Shown piece after piece: positions 54,669 through 64,000 of a stretch of 64,000 bases of DNA (within the stretch, counting starts at the first letter, position 1; each line of letters begins with the position of its first letter). The notes under the pieces are model-generated. The model searched no databases, was not told the origin of the DNA, and saw only the letters and a program-made list of their open reading frames with translations. The DNA comes from Asparagopsis taxiformis (lineage: Eukaryota > Rhodophyta > Florideophyceae > Bonnemaisoniales > Bonnemaisoniaceae), in NCBI GenBank assembly GCA_030407315.1, contig JALQPE010002705.1, forward strand, positions 1-64,000, in the 5' to 3' direction. A program made the position numbers and the translations under genes.

Positions 54669-54770
54669 TGACGAATAACTTACAGTATTTGCAGCTAGTG
54701 AATCAGATTTAAACCTCAACCGCCGACCGGCATGAGACAATAAAGTCATCATCTCACGATCAACTCAACA
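54669..54770 (+). repeat. 3' LTR of Copia element 2
   Basis: 102 bp, nearly identical to the 5' LTR. A second copy of its first 13 bases (TGACGAATAACTT) lies 47 bp upstream at 54622 and overlaps the pol stop codon. Confidence 0.97.
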
Positions 54771-54831
54771 CTGCCTACCCGCCGCCCAATGCCACGGGCG
54801 CAACCGCTTTTCGCCCATGCTCGTACCTGCC

Positions 54832-55216
54832 CTAAAACAAGCCGTGTATAAGCGCCAGGCCCATTTCAACACCGAGTGCATCCACCGCTATTGTGGGGCT
54901 GAACTCCCTCATGAACTCCAGCACGTGTTCTATGTGCCCAGTGCGCAGCGCCCGCTTCCTGCCATTGTATTCGAACAGTCCATACAGGATGAGAGAGAAT
55001 GTGATGACGAACATTCGCATGGATTCGGGGCCATTGGGGTTCAAACTTCTCAGCACGAACGTTACAACAGCGCCGTTGTGAAGGCCAGTCCAGAGCCGTT
55101 TGAAAAAGGTGCGCCCAGCTTCAGCTTCCATGTTTTTTGAGCTGGTCGGCAACGGCTTTCTGCGCTCTCTTTTCATTTTTCACCTCTTTCTCCTTGGGCT
55201 GTTTTGGCTGCTCCAT
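54832..55216 (-). pseudogene. Possible small membrane-protein gene, frameshifted
   Basis: An ATG at 55214-55216 opens a very basic/charged N-terminus (MEQPKQPKEKEVKNEKR) that ends early. A one-base shift in an A-run near 55130-55140 leads into a second frame: MEAEAGRTFFKRLW, AVVTFVLRSLNP, then a hydrophobic MRMFVITFSLILYGLFEY stretch that could span a membrane, and EHVLEFMREFSPTIAVD. I do not recognise the family. Its 3' side lies against the Copia element 2 insertion (TSD at 54771), so the insertion may have cut the gene. Low confidence. Confidence 0.35.
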
Positions 55217-57962
55217 AGTGCCGAAGTTGTTTTCTGTGCACTGTGCTGCGCTCGGTCTTATGGAGAGGATGATTTCTGGAGCGGGGCAGTTTGGACAACG
55301 ACTTCGGTTGGGTCGTTGGCATGAAGCTGGGAAACCAGCAAGGTTGTTTGATTAATGCCGGGACGGTAAAGGGCCAACGGAGAGCGGCTTAGTGGCCATT
55401 GTTAATGACTGGAAAAGTTTTGATGACTGAATGTGTGCAGGGAATCACAGATGGATTGCAGGTAGTTTTGGGATGGATTTTCGGGATGGTTAAATACAGG
55501 GAGCGAAGTGAGGGCATGCATGTGTGTGTAAGAAATTATTTTGGAACGTATAAGAGGAAAGGCGGAGAGGCTAAGGAAAGGTGGGAGAGAATTGTTGGGT
55601 GGGATGTGGAGGGTCCTCTGTGTGATTTGGGCTGGGTACAGGTCGATTTGGCGCAAGCGGACTGATGGGAAGCGCTGAGCGAGCGACTAGTAATCATGTT
55701 GGAAAAGAGATTTCGTGGAAAGCACCCATAACAGTTGAGTGGATAGGGAGAGAACTGCATAGGAGCGGAAGGGCGGCACGCAATAGTTTTGCTCGAGAAC
55801 AATCCTTATTGTGCACTGCCGTGTCCGATTGTGCGGTTCAGTTCCAATGAGTTGTGGGTAGATGTTTGCTTACTGGCGTTGGGTGGGACTACTCATGTAA
55901 AATCTCATCCGAACAATACACAGTTTACTATTTCCAAATGTGCAGCACCCGCACATACATATCTATTTGAGCACGCCGCGATCATCGAGCATGACCAGTC
56001 TGCTAGCTATGGCGAACATTGGATCGTCGCATAAAACGAAGAACATCTGATGCATTCTCGAAGAACGCCACATAAAGGAAGCTCTGAACACCGTGATGCC
56101 GATTTCAACTATTTGCCTGTACATACATCGCATACCGAATGGATAACGAAAAAGGCTGTGGTGTAGACAGAACACACGATCCATCTGTCATAGGTTGACA
56201 CAGCGATTGAAATGATCAAACGAAGTACATCCCAACCCCTCTTAGCAGCCAAAACTATTCAGTGGACGGGCCAGCCTGGGCTTCGATCTCGGTTCCTCTT
56301 GTGACTTTCGGAGGCGAGTCCTATGGACTGCCGGGGGGCCTCTGCTGTCCAAGACGTTGGGCTAGAGACGGTCCATTCGATGGCAACAGGCCGTCACCCG
56401 TAGCTGAGGATCTTCTGGGCCCTTGGGAGATCACTGTCTCGGGGGAACTGCCTGCGCCGCTGATGTGTCGCCGCACTCTGGGCGTGGTTCTGTGCCCCCT
56501 TGCAGCTCCGTGGACCTGCTCTCCATGCCACGAGCGGACCGATACGCCACTGAGCCACCAGGTCCATCCACTCGCTTGGCCGACACGGAGAGTGTGGTTT
56601 CATTTCAACGCCACTGAAGCTGACGCCCGTGACGTCATACAAGTATTGTGCAGGTACGTAATTCACGACGAAAATGAGCACGTCGGTGGCGCAGTACCGC
56701 TCGCTGTCTACAATACAGTAGTAACGACGGACGATCTGCTGACTGCAGTACACCTTTCACCTACACCACGCTGTATCGGCGGAGGTACTCGTCATGGTTT
56801 CGGGACAAAACCGCAGTATTCCGCGCTTCTGGAAAGTTTCGTTCCAGCCCCGTGAACAGTCCATGTCCTTTATTGGCGACGATTGACAATTCCTTCCCCC
56901 TCGCAGACTCATGAGTCAAATGCATTTGATCGTGTGCGCAGTGTGTTGTAGACCGGCGAAGCCTGGCCCAGCAGATTTGGCAAGTGGCATTGAATGATTG
57001 GAGTAAGTTGTTTTCAGTGCCGGATTACGGATACGTGGATATCCAATTAATTTAATAACATTATTCAATGACGTTAATTAACGAGAGAATAACGGCCTAT
57101 CGAATATACACTTGAGTTCGGTACAGTTTAGTACGTATACATGCTGAATGCTTTTATAACAGCTGAAACGGTCCCAGAATCTGTACAGCGCACTGCTTGT
57201 CATCACAAGCACATCGCGGCAGTGATGGAAGATGTCCGGGGTATAAATACACCTGGGTAGCGATGGTAGTTTAAAGGAACACGGAAAAGGCTGTTCCAGC
57301 TATAGTGTCAAACAGTACGACGCCCCAGTCCCATTTTAGTTTCACTTGCGGCTGGTATTTGTGCAACACTGTTGGTTCATGAGACTGAATATGGACAGAG
57401 TGAAGCGGTAGATGCGAGGACGCCCTTTCCTGGACCTCTATGTTTTTGCATACAATACCATACAATACATGTACATGGACTGACCTTTCATTCACAATGC
57501 ATCCCTATTTCACATCATCCTCTACAACCAATTACTTCCTCAATTATATTGTGCAGTCGATCCCGATCTCGAATTATTCTACCTCACTGCAACACATCAT
57601 ATCGACTCACATCCGTCTATCTGCACCCCTGGCGAAATATGCATGCCAAAACCGTACTATAAACATCATCGTTATTCTTGTCAGTCGGCAATGACCATTG
57701 TCAGCCAGAGATCCAGTCACTCCGCTATGCACTTCAGTTTAGTTTAGTTCAAACCTGCCAAAACGAGCACAACAATTAACCATCCGATCAAACAAACACC
57801 TAGTTTACTCCTCCATCTATTTAGCTCTAAACGCGCGCATGCAGGTCAGAAAACATGCTCACACGCACACACACAGACACACACCAAAATCTACTCCCAT
57901 GCACTTCAATAAGCTCTCAAGCTCTGCGGAACACATTTCGCCATCGCAATGCAGCCATGCCC
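55217..57962. other. Long region without a supported gene
   Basis: Open frames at 55399-55665 (plus), 56262-56855 (plus, no ATG start) and 56394-56753 (minus) have no recognisable domain or clear coding signal. No tRNA or repeat of note was found. Confidence 0.4.
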
Positions 57963-58759
57963 TCAAATCTTTTCAATCGTGTACCAGCCAACATTTCGTC
58001 CCTCAAATCGGTCAGTCTCGTCCTCCACCAGCAGAGCAATGTTCTTCTGTACCGCAAGCACGGCGGCGTTAACTCACTTCCATCATCCACACCAGTGTCG
58101 TACGCAATCAGGTCGCCCGTCATTCGCCTCACAAACCGCCCCCGAAACACATCAAACAAATTTCTGTTGTTGGTCTGCACAATCCAATCCGGAGACGGCG
58201 CAATCATCCCTGGCACCATCACAAATGAGTGCGCATAGTCCGCTCTCAGAATCACGCTCGTCGACTTACTAAGTCGGGTAGTACCCGGCATTGTCACCTC
58301 TCCCGCATCCACCACTGGCATGCCTTGCCCCTCTCATCGCCCGGCCGAATAATCCGACGGTTCACTCCAATCTCCGCCACTTGCTCCACAGGCCCGTTTT
58401 GCAAATCAGCGCACTGTGAAAAACGGCTGCTGGTTCGAGTTCGACAATGCAGCCAGCGGTGAGTACACCAGCCCCTCCACCGGAATCAACTCACCAAAAT
58501 TCTCCCGGCTCAATAGGTTCAAGAACGTCACCTTGTACTTGGCAGATCCGCGACATCCTGGAAACGGACTGTCCTCGATCGCTGAAACACCCGCTGCCAA
58601 CCCACCAAACCACCAACAACCTACGCTCCAGATTGAGCAGTTAACCGCCACACAATGGGCGCCTTGAGCCCCACTGTGCCGTTCCTTCCTTATATAGGCA
58701 GCGTACATGCACAAATGCATGAGTTTGTTGGTCGGTCGGTCAGTCGGTACTGCCATCAT
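57963..58759 (-). pseudogene. Spondin-domain protein gene, several frame shifts
   Basis: The minus strand carries the parts of a spondin N-type domain in order, in changing frames. First comes a possible signal-peptide region (CSIWSVGCWWFGGLAAGVSA) and CRGSAKYKVTFLNLLSREN (family Y-x-V-T-F...W-S), then GLVYSPLAALSNSNQ. After a shift, QNGPVEQVAEIGVN follows (family ...LAExG). After another, HSFVMVPGMIAPSPDWIVQ and DLIAYDTGVDDGSEL, which closely match the family's MVVPSPDWFVG and D-x-x-x-Y-D-A-G-T-D-x-G blocks. A last shift gives a short end stopping at 57963-57965. Spondin domains are secreted or extracellular adhesion modules. At least three breaks make it a pseudogene, or less likely a gene with tiny introns. 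The start is uncertain. Confidence 0.6.
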
Positions 58760-59558
58760 TACAGTTATTCAGCTCAACGATTCGCAGTTGTCGCGCACCC
58801 CACGCGTGGCAAGTTACCAAACCTACAGAGAAACAACATCGTGCGTGGGAGAGAAATAGCCCAATGAGCGTTAAGATAGATGAACCGCTCGATCGGGCGG
58901 CCAGTCACACGGGCAAGTGGCTGGTCCGCGCTGATGGGCATCTCAATCATGTTTGTAGATAATGTACACGCCATATGCACTACATCGCATGAATTTCCGT
59001 TGATTTATTGAACAAATACAAATGGAGAACAAGTGCCCTTTACGCGTTGGCGCGTGTTGGGATATCCATATCCCTCATCTCCTCCCTGGTCCATCGGCTC
59101 CGCTCCGTTGGGATATCCATATAACCAGGCGACATGCCAACTCTAGTGTCTGCGCAGGCACAACATTCTTTATAGTCTAACAGCGCGCGCTTCGCGCGCG
59201 CGAATACTGTACCGTATTCGCAACTCTACTTAGGCTTAGACTATTAGCCCACATGTCCAGTGTGACTTGTGTGGTAACCGCAGTACGCTAAGTATACCAG
59301 CTTTATCCCGAAATTGAACAATAAAATGTGGTGTAGATAGCAGTTGCGCAGCAGCAATGTTAGACATGCTGCGAAGAGGAAACGTGAGGAGTCAGGATGT
59401 CCATATCACGAGACCACATCCCAACTCTAGTGCCCGTGCAGCAACCGTAATGTCGCTGATCTCCGCTCAGTATATATTTCGCAACCATGCTGTCGATGGA
59501 AAATTCAACCTACCGCCATTGCATAAATGTTGATTGTCATCCACCCAACCGCGCTACT
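58760..59558. other. Intergenic region with short repeats
   Basis: AGTGCCCTTTACGCGTTGGC at 59032 starts a 23-bp word repeated at 62578. GGATATCCATAT...CCAACTCTAGTG...GCAG occurs at about 59108-59161 and, diverged, at 59395-59445. A GC-rich hairpin, GCGCGCGC-TTC-GCGCGCGC, lies near 59182-59202. No gene. Confidence 0.55.
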
Positions 59559-59962
59559 TCATCGGTCTATGAAGCTTTGATCCATGCAATTCACTACCTT
59601 TGTTTCTGCTTTCCCCTTGCCCGCCCTCTGCTCCGCTACCCAGCTCCCAAAATTCGACGGCAGTGCATGAACAAATCGATCCGCCTGCACGCACATTGCC
59701 GCGTCTACCAATCTCGACATGCCCATTGCATCTTGACTGACTCCAAACTCTTCTGGATTAAACCAATGAACTGTCTTCAACTCTTTTGAAATTCTTTTCT
59801 TCGTCGCATTCGTCGCCAGATAAGCACGAATCGACGCCGTTTCTCCGCCCTTCCACCCGTGATTATACATATCAGATACAATATAAAACACAGCACTATT
59901 CCCAAGCCCTTCGGCTTGTCGTTTCGCCTCTAATATCACTTCTTCCGTGCAATTCGTAATCC
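59559..59962 (-). pseudogene. 3' fragment of a fucosyltransferase-like gene
   Basis: About 130 codons with no start of their own: WITNCTEEVILEAKRQAEG, then NSAVFYIVSDMYNHGWKGG, KELKTVHWFNPEEF, MSRLVDAAMCVQADRFVHA and LPSNFGSWVAEQR. The AD-x-F-V...SNF-x-x-W-V-x-E-x-R end resembles the conserved C-terminal region of GDP-fucose O-fucosyltransferases (ADxFVG...SSxxSRxxxELR), which work in the secretory pathway. The 5' part is replaced by the Sel1-repeat gene, joined at about 59940-59965 in a different frame. The call rests on short motifs only. Confidence 0.45.
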
Positions 59963-62271
59963 AGACGGATCAGCAGCTCGGCCAGAAGCACCATGACGCG
60001 CGTGTCGTCCGCGTGCGCGAGCGCCAGCTCGCACAGCGCGATCGCAAGATGTAGACTCTTCTTGTCGCCGCTTTGATGCCCGAGTTGCGCCACAACGCGT
60101 CGCAGCCGCGCAATGTACGACACGTCGTGTCGTATGCACATCGCGCATAGCTGCATGGCGCGCGCGGGGTCGCATGGAACCCCGCGTATGCCTTGCAGTA
60201 GGATTTGTGCGAGCAGGAATATGGCGGAGAGGTCATGTCGTGCGCTGAGGCAGACGTTTAGTAGACGTTGCGATATGGATGGGTCGTGTACGTATTGAGA
60301 TGTTTCGATGCAGATTTTTTGCGCGATGCGGATGATGATCTCGCAGCATATATTGTTGTTTACATAGCGTTCGCAGAGACGGATTGCGCGATTTACGTCG
60401 CTAGCTTCTGTGGAACCGCACATGATTTCCACGCCAGTTTCGATCGCGCATGGATCGTCCCATTTCTCCATGCACATTTCGCAGATTCTTATGGACATTG
60501 GCATGTTTTTGGCGACGCGCGTCGTACCCTTGCCGATTTCCTCCGCGAGATGAAACGCTCTGTCGCAAGACACGTCGCTATCGATTAGTTTGCCGCACAG
60601 CCGTAGTGCGTGGTCCGTGTTACGATTCGCTTTGTTTGAACACAGTAATTTGACGAGCATGACGATGGCCTCTGCGTTGTTGGATTTGTCGACGCAGATT
60701 TGTAGTAGACGAATCGTGAGTGCAGTGTCCGTTGGCTTGCACGATTTTGCACAATCCATTTGTTTTGCGATACCGACCACTTTGTCGCTACAGTCCCTGC
60801 TCTTCTCCAACGCACGTTCACAGAGCCATACAGCACGTTCACTGTCCTTTGCAATGCCCAGATCTCCAGTAATGAGATATTCCGCAAGTGTAACCATAGC
60901 GGCTGCGCCATGTTTACTGTCGATGAACAGTTCCAACAGACGCATCACGAGCGCACCATTACCCGCATCGCTAAATGCAATCGACTCTGCAAGATCCTCG
61001 AGCTTTTCACAATATGATTCCAAACCAACCAACTGACGACATAGTTGAATGCCCCGCTCAATATCCAAAACTGCTTTCGTTTGAAGCACGACATCCGCAA
61101 GAGCCAGTGTCGATTCAGATTTGAAATCCTTCATATTCATGCATTTCTCCAACAACAAAACGGCAAACGACGGACTCCTCGCCATTCCGCCCTTTCTTTG
61201 TGCCATATCGTTTGCAAGCTGTATAATCTTGGACATCTGAAACTTGACACGATCACTCCCAGAAGCTCTATCCACCAAATTCATCGCACAATCCACGTCC
61301 TTTTACACGCCCGGAGCGCCCTTTAACAGCAGTTCAGACAATGTAAGCATAGCGGCCGCATCGTTCCCCCTCGCAATACTCATCTGACACAGATACACAG
61401 CGAGCTGCACATTGGCCTGAATCTGCGATGTTCCATAGGCGATTTTGCGCGCCAACACAGCCGTTGATAGTGAATACTCCCAGCGACCACTGGCGGCTCG
61501 TTCACATAGACGTATCGCACGCGTGGCGTCTCTGGCAACACCGGAAGCGCCGCTCAGAAGGATTTCCGCGAGTGGTATCATTGCCTCACACTCGTCCCAT
61601 CGTTCCACGCATGCCTGTAGCAAGCACGCGGCTAGTGCGGCGTCTCGTGGGAGATTGGACGATCCGTACATCAGCTCGTTGCATATCTCGATAATCGGCA
61701 TCGGCTCTTCACATCGCTCGACATACATGGTGAACAGACGCTTTGCGCGCGACACATCGCGTTTCGGCCGCATGATATCGGAGATGAGTAATCGAGCGAG
61801 CCAGAACATTGTCTCCAGATGCTGGCCGACGTCAATGCTCATTTGATAATAGTTGATCGCGCGCAAGACGTCCATTGGAACGTCTTTCTCGCCGACGTCA
61901 TAGATCATTGCTAGCTCGGACATCGCGCACGCATCATTGTCTAGTTGTATGGCGCGTTGATACAGATCTACGGCTCGTACGAAATCCTGCTCGCAGAACT
62001 TACCGTCGGAATACATGCGTGCCAGATCGAACATAGCGCCGGGATGGTTGCCTTCAACGACGCAGCGTTGGAGCAGTTGCATGGCGCGTCGGCCGTCGCG
62101 CATGTTTTCGGAGACGCGTAGAATGGTTGCGAGACAATACATGGCTCCGATGTGGTTGTGCTCCTCGACGCAGCGCTCGTACAATTGCTCTGCGGCGTAC
62201 ATGTCGGTTGCGACGCGCAGATTGTCGCCGGGACAACTGTACGGCTGTAGTCTTTCCGCGATGGAAAACAT
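59896..62271 (-). pseudogene. Sel1-repeat protein gene with one in-frame TAA
   Basis: A single frame of 792 codons from ATG 62269-62271, broken once by TAA at 61303-61305. Both halves consist of Sel1-like helical repeats of 36-40 residues, for example AMFDLARMYSDGKFCEQDFV and AVDLYQRA; AMIPLAEILLSGASGVARDA and TRAIRLCERA; AIFLLAQILLQGIRGVPCDP and ARAMQLCAMC. At the stop, the flanking residues GAPGV and KDVDCAMNLVDRASG align with GASGVARDATRAIRLCERAASG elsewhere in the protein. The stop therefore replaces one residue of an intact repeat, which argues against two separate genes. Sel1 repeats are protein-binding scaffolds, for example in ER-associated degradation, and partners here are unknown. 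The C-terminal end (after VMVLLAELLIRLD) runs into fucosyltransferase-like sequence in another frame, so the native end is probably lost. Confidence 0.8.
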
Positions 62272-62607
62272 TGTGCTTGCACGCTAGCCAAGGATAACGC
62301 GGCGTTGGTTTCGTCGATTTGGCATCGTTTTAACATGATTGTTGTGCAGTTGATATGGCCGGGATCGATGCAAAATGTATTCCGATGATGTGTCGGTTTG
62401 CATTGTACTTTAGTCGACGCGTTGCGTTGTGCGGCATAAAAATTGACCGCTGCACAGAGACGGACGTCTGTGTGTGTCTCGCTAACCGCTGGACACATGG
62501 ACACGTGGGGATCTCAAATGGGCAGATTGCTCCCGCGCCGTGATCGATTGTTTGCATTAAGCGTTAAACTTGGTACCAGTGCCCTTTACGCGCTGGCGCG
62601 CGCTTCG
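62272..62607. other. Upstream region of the Sel1 gene
   Basis: Presumed promoter side of the minus-strand Sel1 gene, then a GC-rich stretch with a 23-bp repeat (62578-62600) shared with 59032-59054. No other gene recognised. Confidence 0.45.
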
Positions 62608-62719
62608 TGTTGGAGATCAATGTATCTCGTGTCGTTTTATTGTTTGGTGTCCGCTGGCGGCGAGTATTTATACTGTGATGAGGGTACTGTAAGAAGGTGT
62701 AAGTAGAGTTATTCGTCAT
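62608..62719 (-). repeat. 3' LTR of Copia element 3
   Basis: About 112 bp on the minus strand, TGACGAATAACTCTAC to GATCTCCAACA. It holds CAGTATAAATACTC (TATA-like) and CAATAAAACG (poly-A-like). The outer limit is inferred from similarity to element 2, since the partner LTR is not visible. An extra LTR-start copy lies 48 bp inside at 62752-62767. Confidence 0.7.
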
Positions 62720-62763
62720 CGTGAGCCGCGATGTGTGTGCGTCACGGAAAGTAGAGTTATTCG

Positions 62764-64000
62764 TCAGTCGCCGCGTGATGCAGACGCAGAGAGGCGAAGG
62801 AGAGGCAGTTTTTCTTTGAATTGAGCGGGTTTCAACGATTTGGTTAGTAGGTCGGCCGGATTGCGTGCGGATGGTATGTGTGATGGGATGATGTTGCCAA
62901 GTTGAACTTGCTCCCTGATCCAATGGTATTTGATGTCGATGTGGCGGGACTTTGGGGTTGGGTATTTGGCAGTTGCTGAGCTGATGGCAGCGGTGTTGTC
63001 GATATGAATTGTGGTAGGTCCGGGAGAGGGATGACCTAGTTCGGAAAGTAAGGCGCGGAGTGTACATAGGTTTTGTGTGGTGTGGAATGTGGCGATATAT
63101 TCCGCTGCATGCGTAGAGGTGGATATGTTCGGTTGTCGCTTGGATTGCCAGGAGATGGGTGCTCCATTGTAAAATATTACAGTGCCACTTGTTGAGCGAC
63201 GTGTGTCAGGGCAGGAAGCATGGTCGGCATCAGAGAATGCGGTTAGATGTGTCTTGAATCCACGCGGGAACAGTATACCGGTGTGTATGGTGCCGTTTAA
63301 GTATCGTAGGGTGCGAATGGCCGCATGCCAGAGGTGATTTGTTGGTTTCTGGGCGTACCGACCAAGGTATCCGACGATAAAGGCGATGTCGGGCCGAGTG
63401 GAATCGGCTAGGTAGCGGAGTGATCCAATGAGTCCCATGTAGTCATGTGTAGTGGTGTCAAGTGGTGTGGAATCTTGGTTGGGTGTGATTAGTTCTGAAG
63501 CGATCGGGGATGTGGCTGGTGTGGAGGCAGATTGGCCAAATTTATCGAGGACTGATTGAATGTATCCAGGTTGGGATATAGAAATTCCTTTACCGGAGTG
63601 GGTGACTTTCCATCCAATAATGTGGTGGACCTTGCCGAGGTCTTTGAGCTTATATTTTTGTTGAAGTTGGGTTTTGACGCGGCGCAGAAGGGGTTGGTGG
63701 TTAGTGACCACCAGAAAGTCATCCACTGTGATGACTAAAAGAACGAAGTGGGAGGGGTTCTTGGTGCGGCGTATGATGAATGAACAGGTGTCTGAGGATA
63801 GGCGCTGGAAGTTCGCGAGAGTGAGGTATTTTGCGAGGCCTTCGGTGAATATTTTGCAGGCTTGTCGCGTGCCATACATGTTTCCGGTTAAGTGAGCGGC
63901 GTGATTGGGGTACTTGACAGAACCGTCAAAGCGTTTGGGCTGCTGGACGAATATGTTTCTGTCTTCATTGAAAAGCTCGTGCAAGAACGCGCTTTCTAGA
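62764..64000 (-). CDS. Copia pol, C-terminal part (RT and RNase H), element 3
   Basis: An open frame of 412 codons entering from beyond the right edge (begins within ESAFLHELFNED of the reverse transcriptase). Visible: QPKRFDGSVKYP, GNMYGTRQACKIFTEGLAKY, VITVDDFLVVTN (catalytic box with Thr in place of the usual Tyr), LGKVHHIIGWK, and RNase H (AFSDADHASCPDTRRSTSG, STHAAEYIATFHT, HIDNTAAI, HIDIKYHWIREQ). It ends SASRGD with the stop TGA being the first bases of an LTR-start copy. No lesion is visible in this part, so element 3 may be the most intact of the three. Confidence 0.9.
   Translation of the reverse strand, partial: LESAFLHELFNEDRNIFVQQPKRFDGSVKYPNHAAHLTGNMYGTRQACKIFTEGLAKYLTLANFQRLSSDTCSFIIRRTKNPSHFVLLVITVDDFLVVTNHQPLLRRVKTQLQQKYKLKDLGKVHHIIGWKVTHSGKGISISQPGYIQSVLDKFGQSASTPATSPIASELITPNQDSTPLDTTTHDYMGLIGSLRYLADSTRPDIAFIVGYLGRYAQKPTNHLWHAAIRTLRYLNGTIHTGILFPRGFKTHLTAFSDADHASCPDTRRSTSGTVIFYNGAPISWQSKRQPNISTSTHAAEYIATFHTTQNLCTLRALLSELGHPSPGPTTIHIDNTAAISSATAKYPTPKSRHIDIKYHWIREQVQLGNIIPSHIPSARNPADLLTKSLKPAQFKEKLPLLRLSASASRGD

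Larger units (their letters stand above)
50197..54770 (+). mobile_element. Copia-type LTR retrotransposon (element 2), full length
   Basis: 102-bp LTRs (50197-50298 and 54669-54770) differ by about one base (TATTTAC against TATTTGC), so insertion was recent. The 5-bp target duplication CTGCC is at 50192-50196 and 54771-54775. It has the same domain order as element 1 and its proteins are clearly related, but LTR sequences differ, so it is a separate family of the same lineage. Two frame shifts break the coding region. Confidence 0.97.
62608..64000 (-). mobile_element. Copia-type LTR retrotransposon (element 3), right part cut by the window
   Basis: The 3' half of a third Copia element: RT, RNase H and 3' LTR, continuing past 64000. 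It is closely related to element 2 in protein and LTR start (TGACGAATAACT). The 5' LTR, target duplication and primer site lie outside the window. Confidence 0.9.

Noticed and set aside
56262..56855. 197-codon plus-strand ORF
   Set aside because: No ATG start, Pro/Cys/Arg-rich, and no recognisable domain; the minus strand is also open over much of it.

Overview
The window is nuclear DNA from a eukaryote. It is dominated by transposable elements and their decaying remains; I recognise no ordinary housekeeping gene. Long intronless transposon ORFs, Copia elements with very short LTRs (about 100-130 bp), many fold-back repeats, and fragments of Sel1-repeat, spondin-domain and fucosyltransferase-like genes suggest a compact-gene alga. 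A florideophyte red alga of the Chondrus type is my best guess, but this is inference only. Tnp2/CACTA-class transposases and primer sites matching the initiator-Met tRNA anticodon arm exclude bacteria.

Region 1 (1-24.4 kb, echo at 33.1-33.8 kb). This holds related copies of a two-gene set. One protein joins a ParB/sulfiredoxin-like domain (IDGGHR) to a double-stranded beta-helix 2OG-Fe(II) dioxygenase (HxD...H). The other is a Plavaka/Tnp2-like DDE transposase. Full ORFs lie head-to-tail on the minus strand (dioxygenase 4343-7867, transposase 8582-12283). A frameshifted second dioxygenase is at 545-3299. A dead plus-strand pair is at 19.09-20.14 and 21.28-24.40 kb, and a transposase tail at 33.3-33.8 kb. 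I read this as a DNA transposon lineage carrying its own putative oxygenase, and it is the best candidate here for an undescribed system. I could not identify its termini.

Region 2 (12.3-35.6 kb). Mostly non-coding: near-perfect palindromes with little or no loop, two degenerate arrays of dyad motifs (TACTGCC/GGCAGTA and CTGGT/ACCAG), several minisatellites, interspersed repeats, and a few hypothetical ORFs, some broken.

Region 3 (35.6-42.2 kb). A second, different CACTA-type unit: a basic accessory protein (minus), a 975-aa Tnp2 transposase (plus) and a putative papain-like cysteine protease (minus).

Region 4 (43.4-54.8 kb and 62.6-64 kb). Three Copia retrotransposons. Two are complete with LTRs and 5-bp target duplications (TATTC and CTGCC); the third runs off the right edge. 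All share an unusual RT box (T[IV]DDF in place of YVDD) and a short repeat of the LTR start about 47-50 bp upstream of the 3' LTR. Each full coding region is broken: one in-frame TGA in the first, two frameshifts in the second.

Region 5 (54.8-62.3 kb). Degraded host-like genes on the minus strand: a possible membrane protein, a spondin-domain pseudogene, the 3' part of a fucosyltransferase-like gene, and a long Sel1-repeat ORF with one in-frame TAA.
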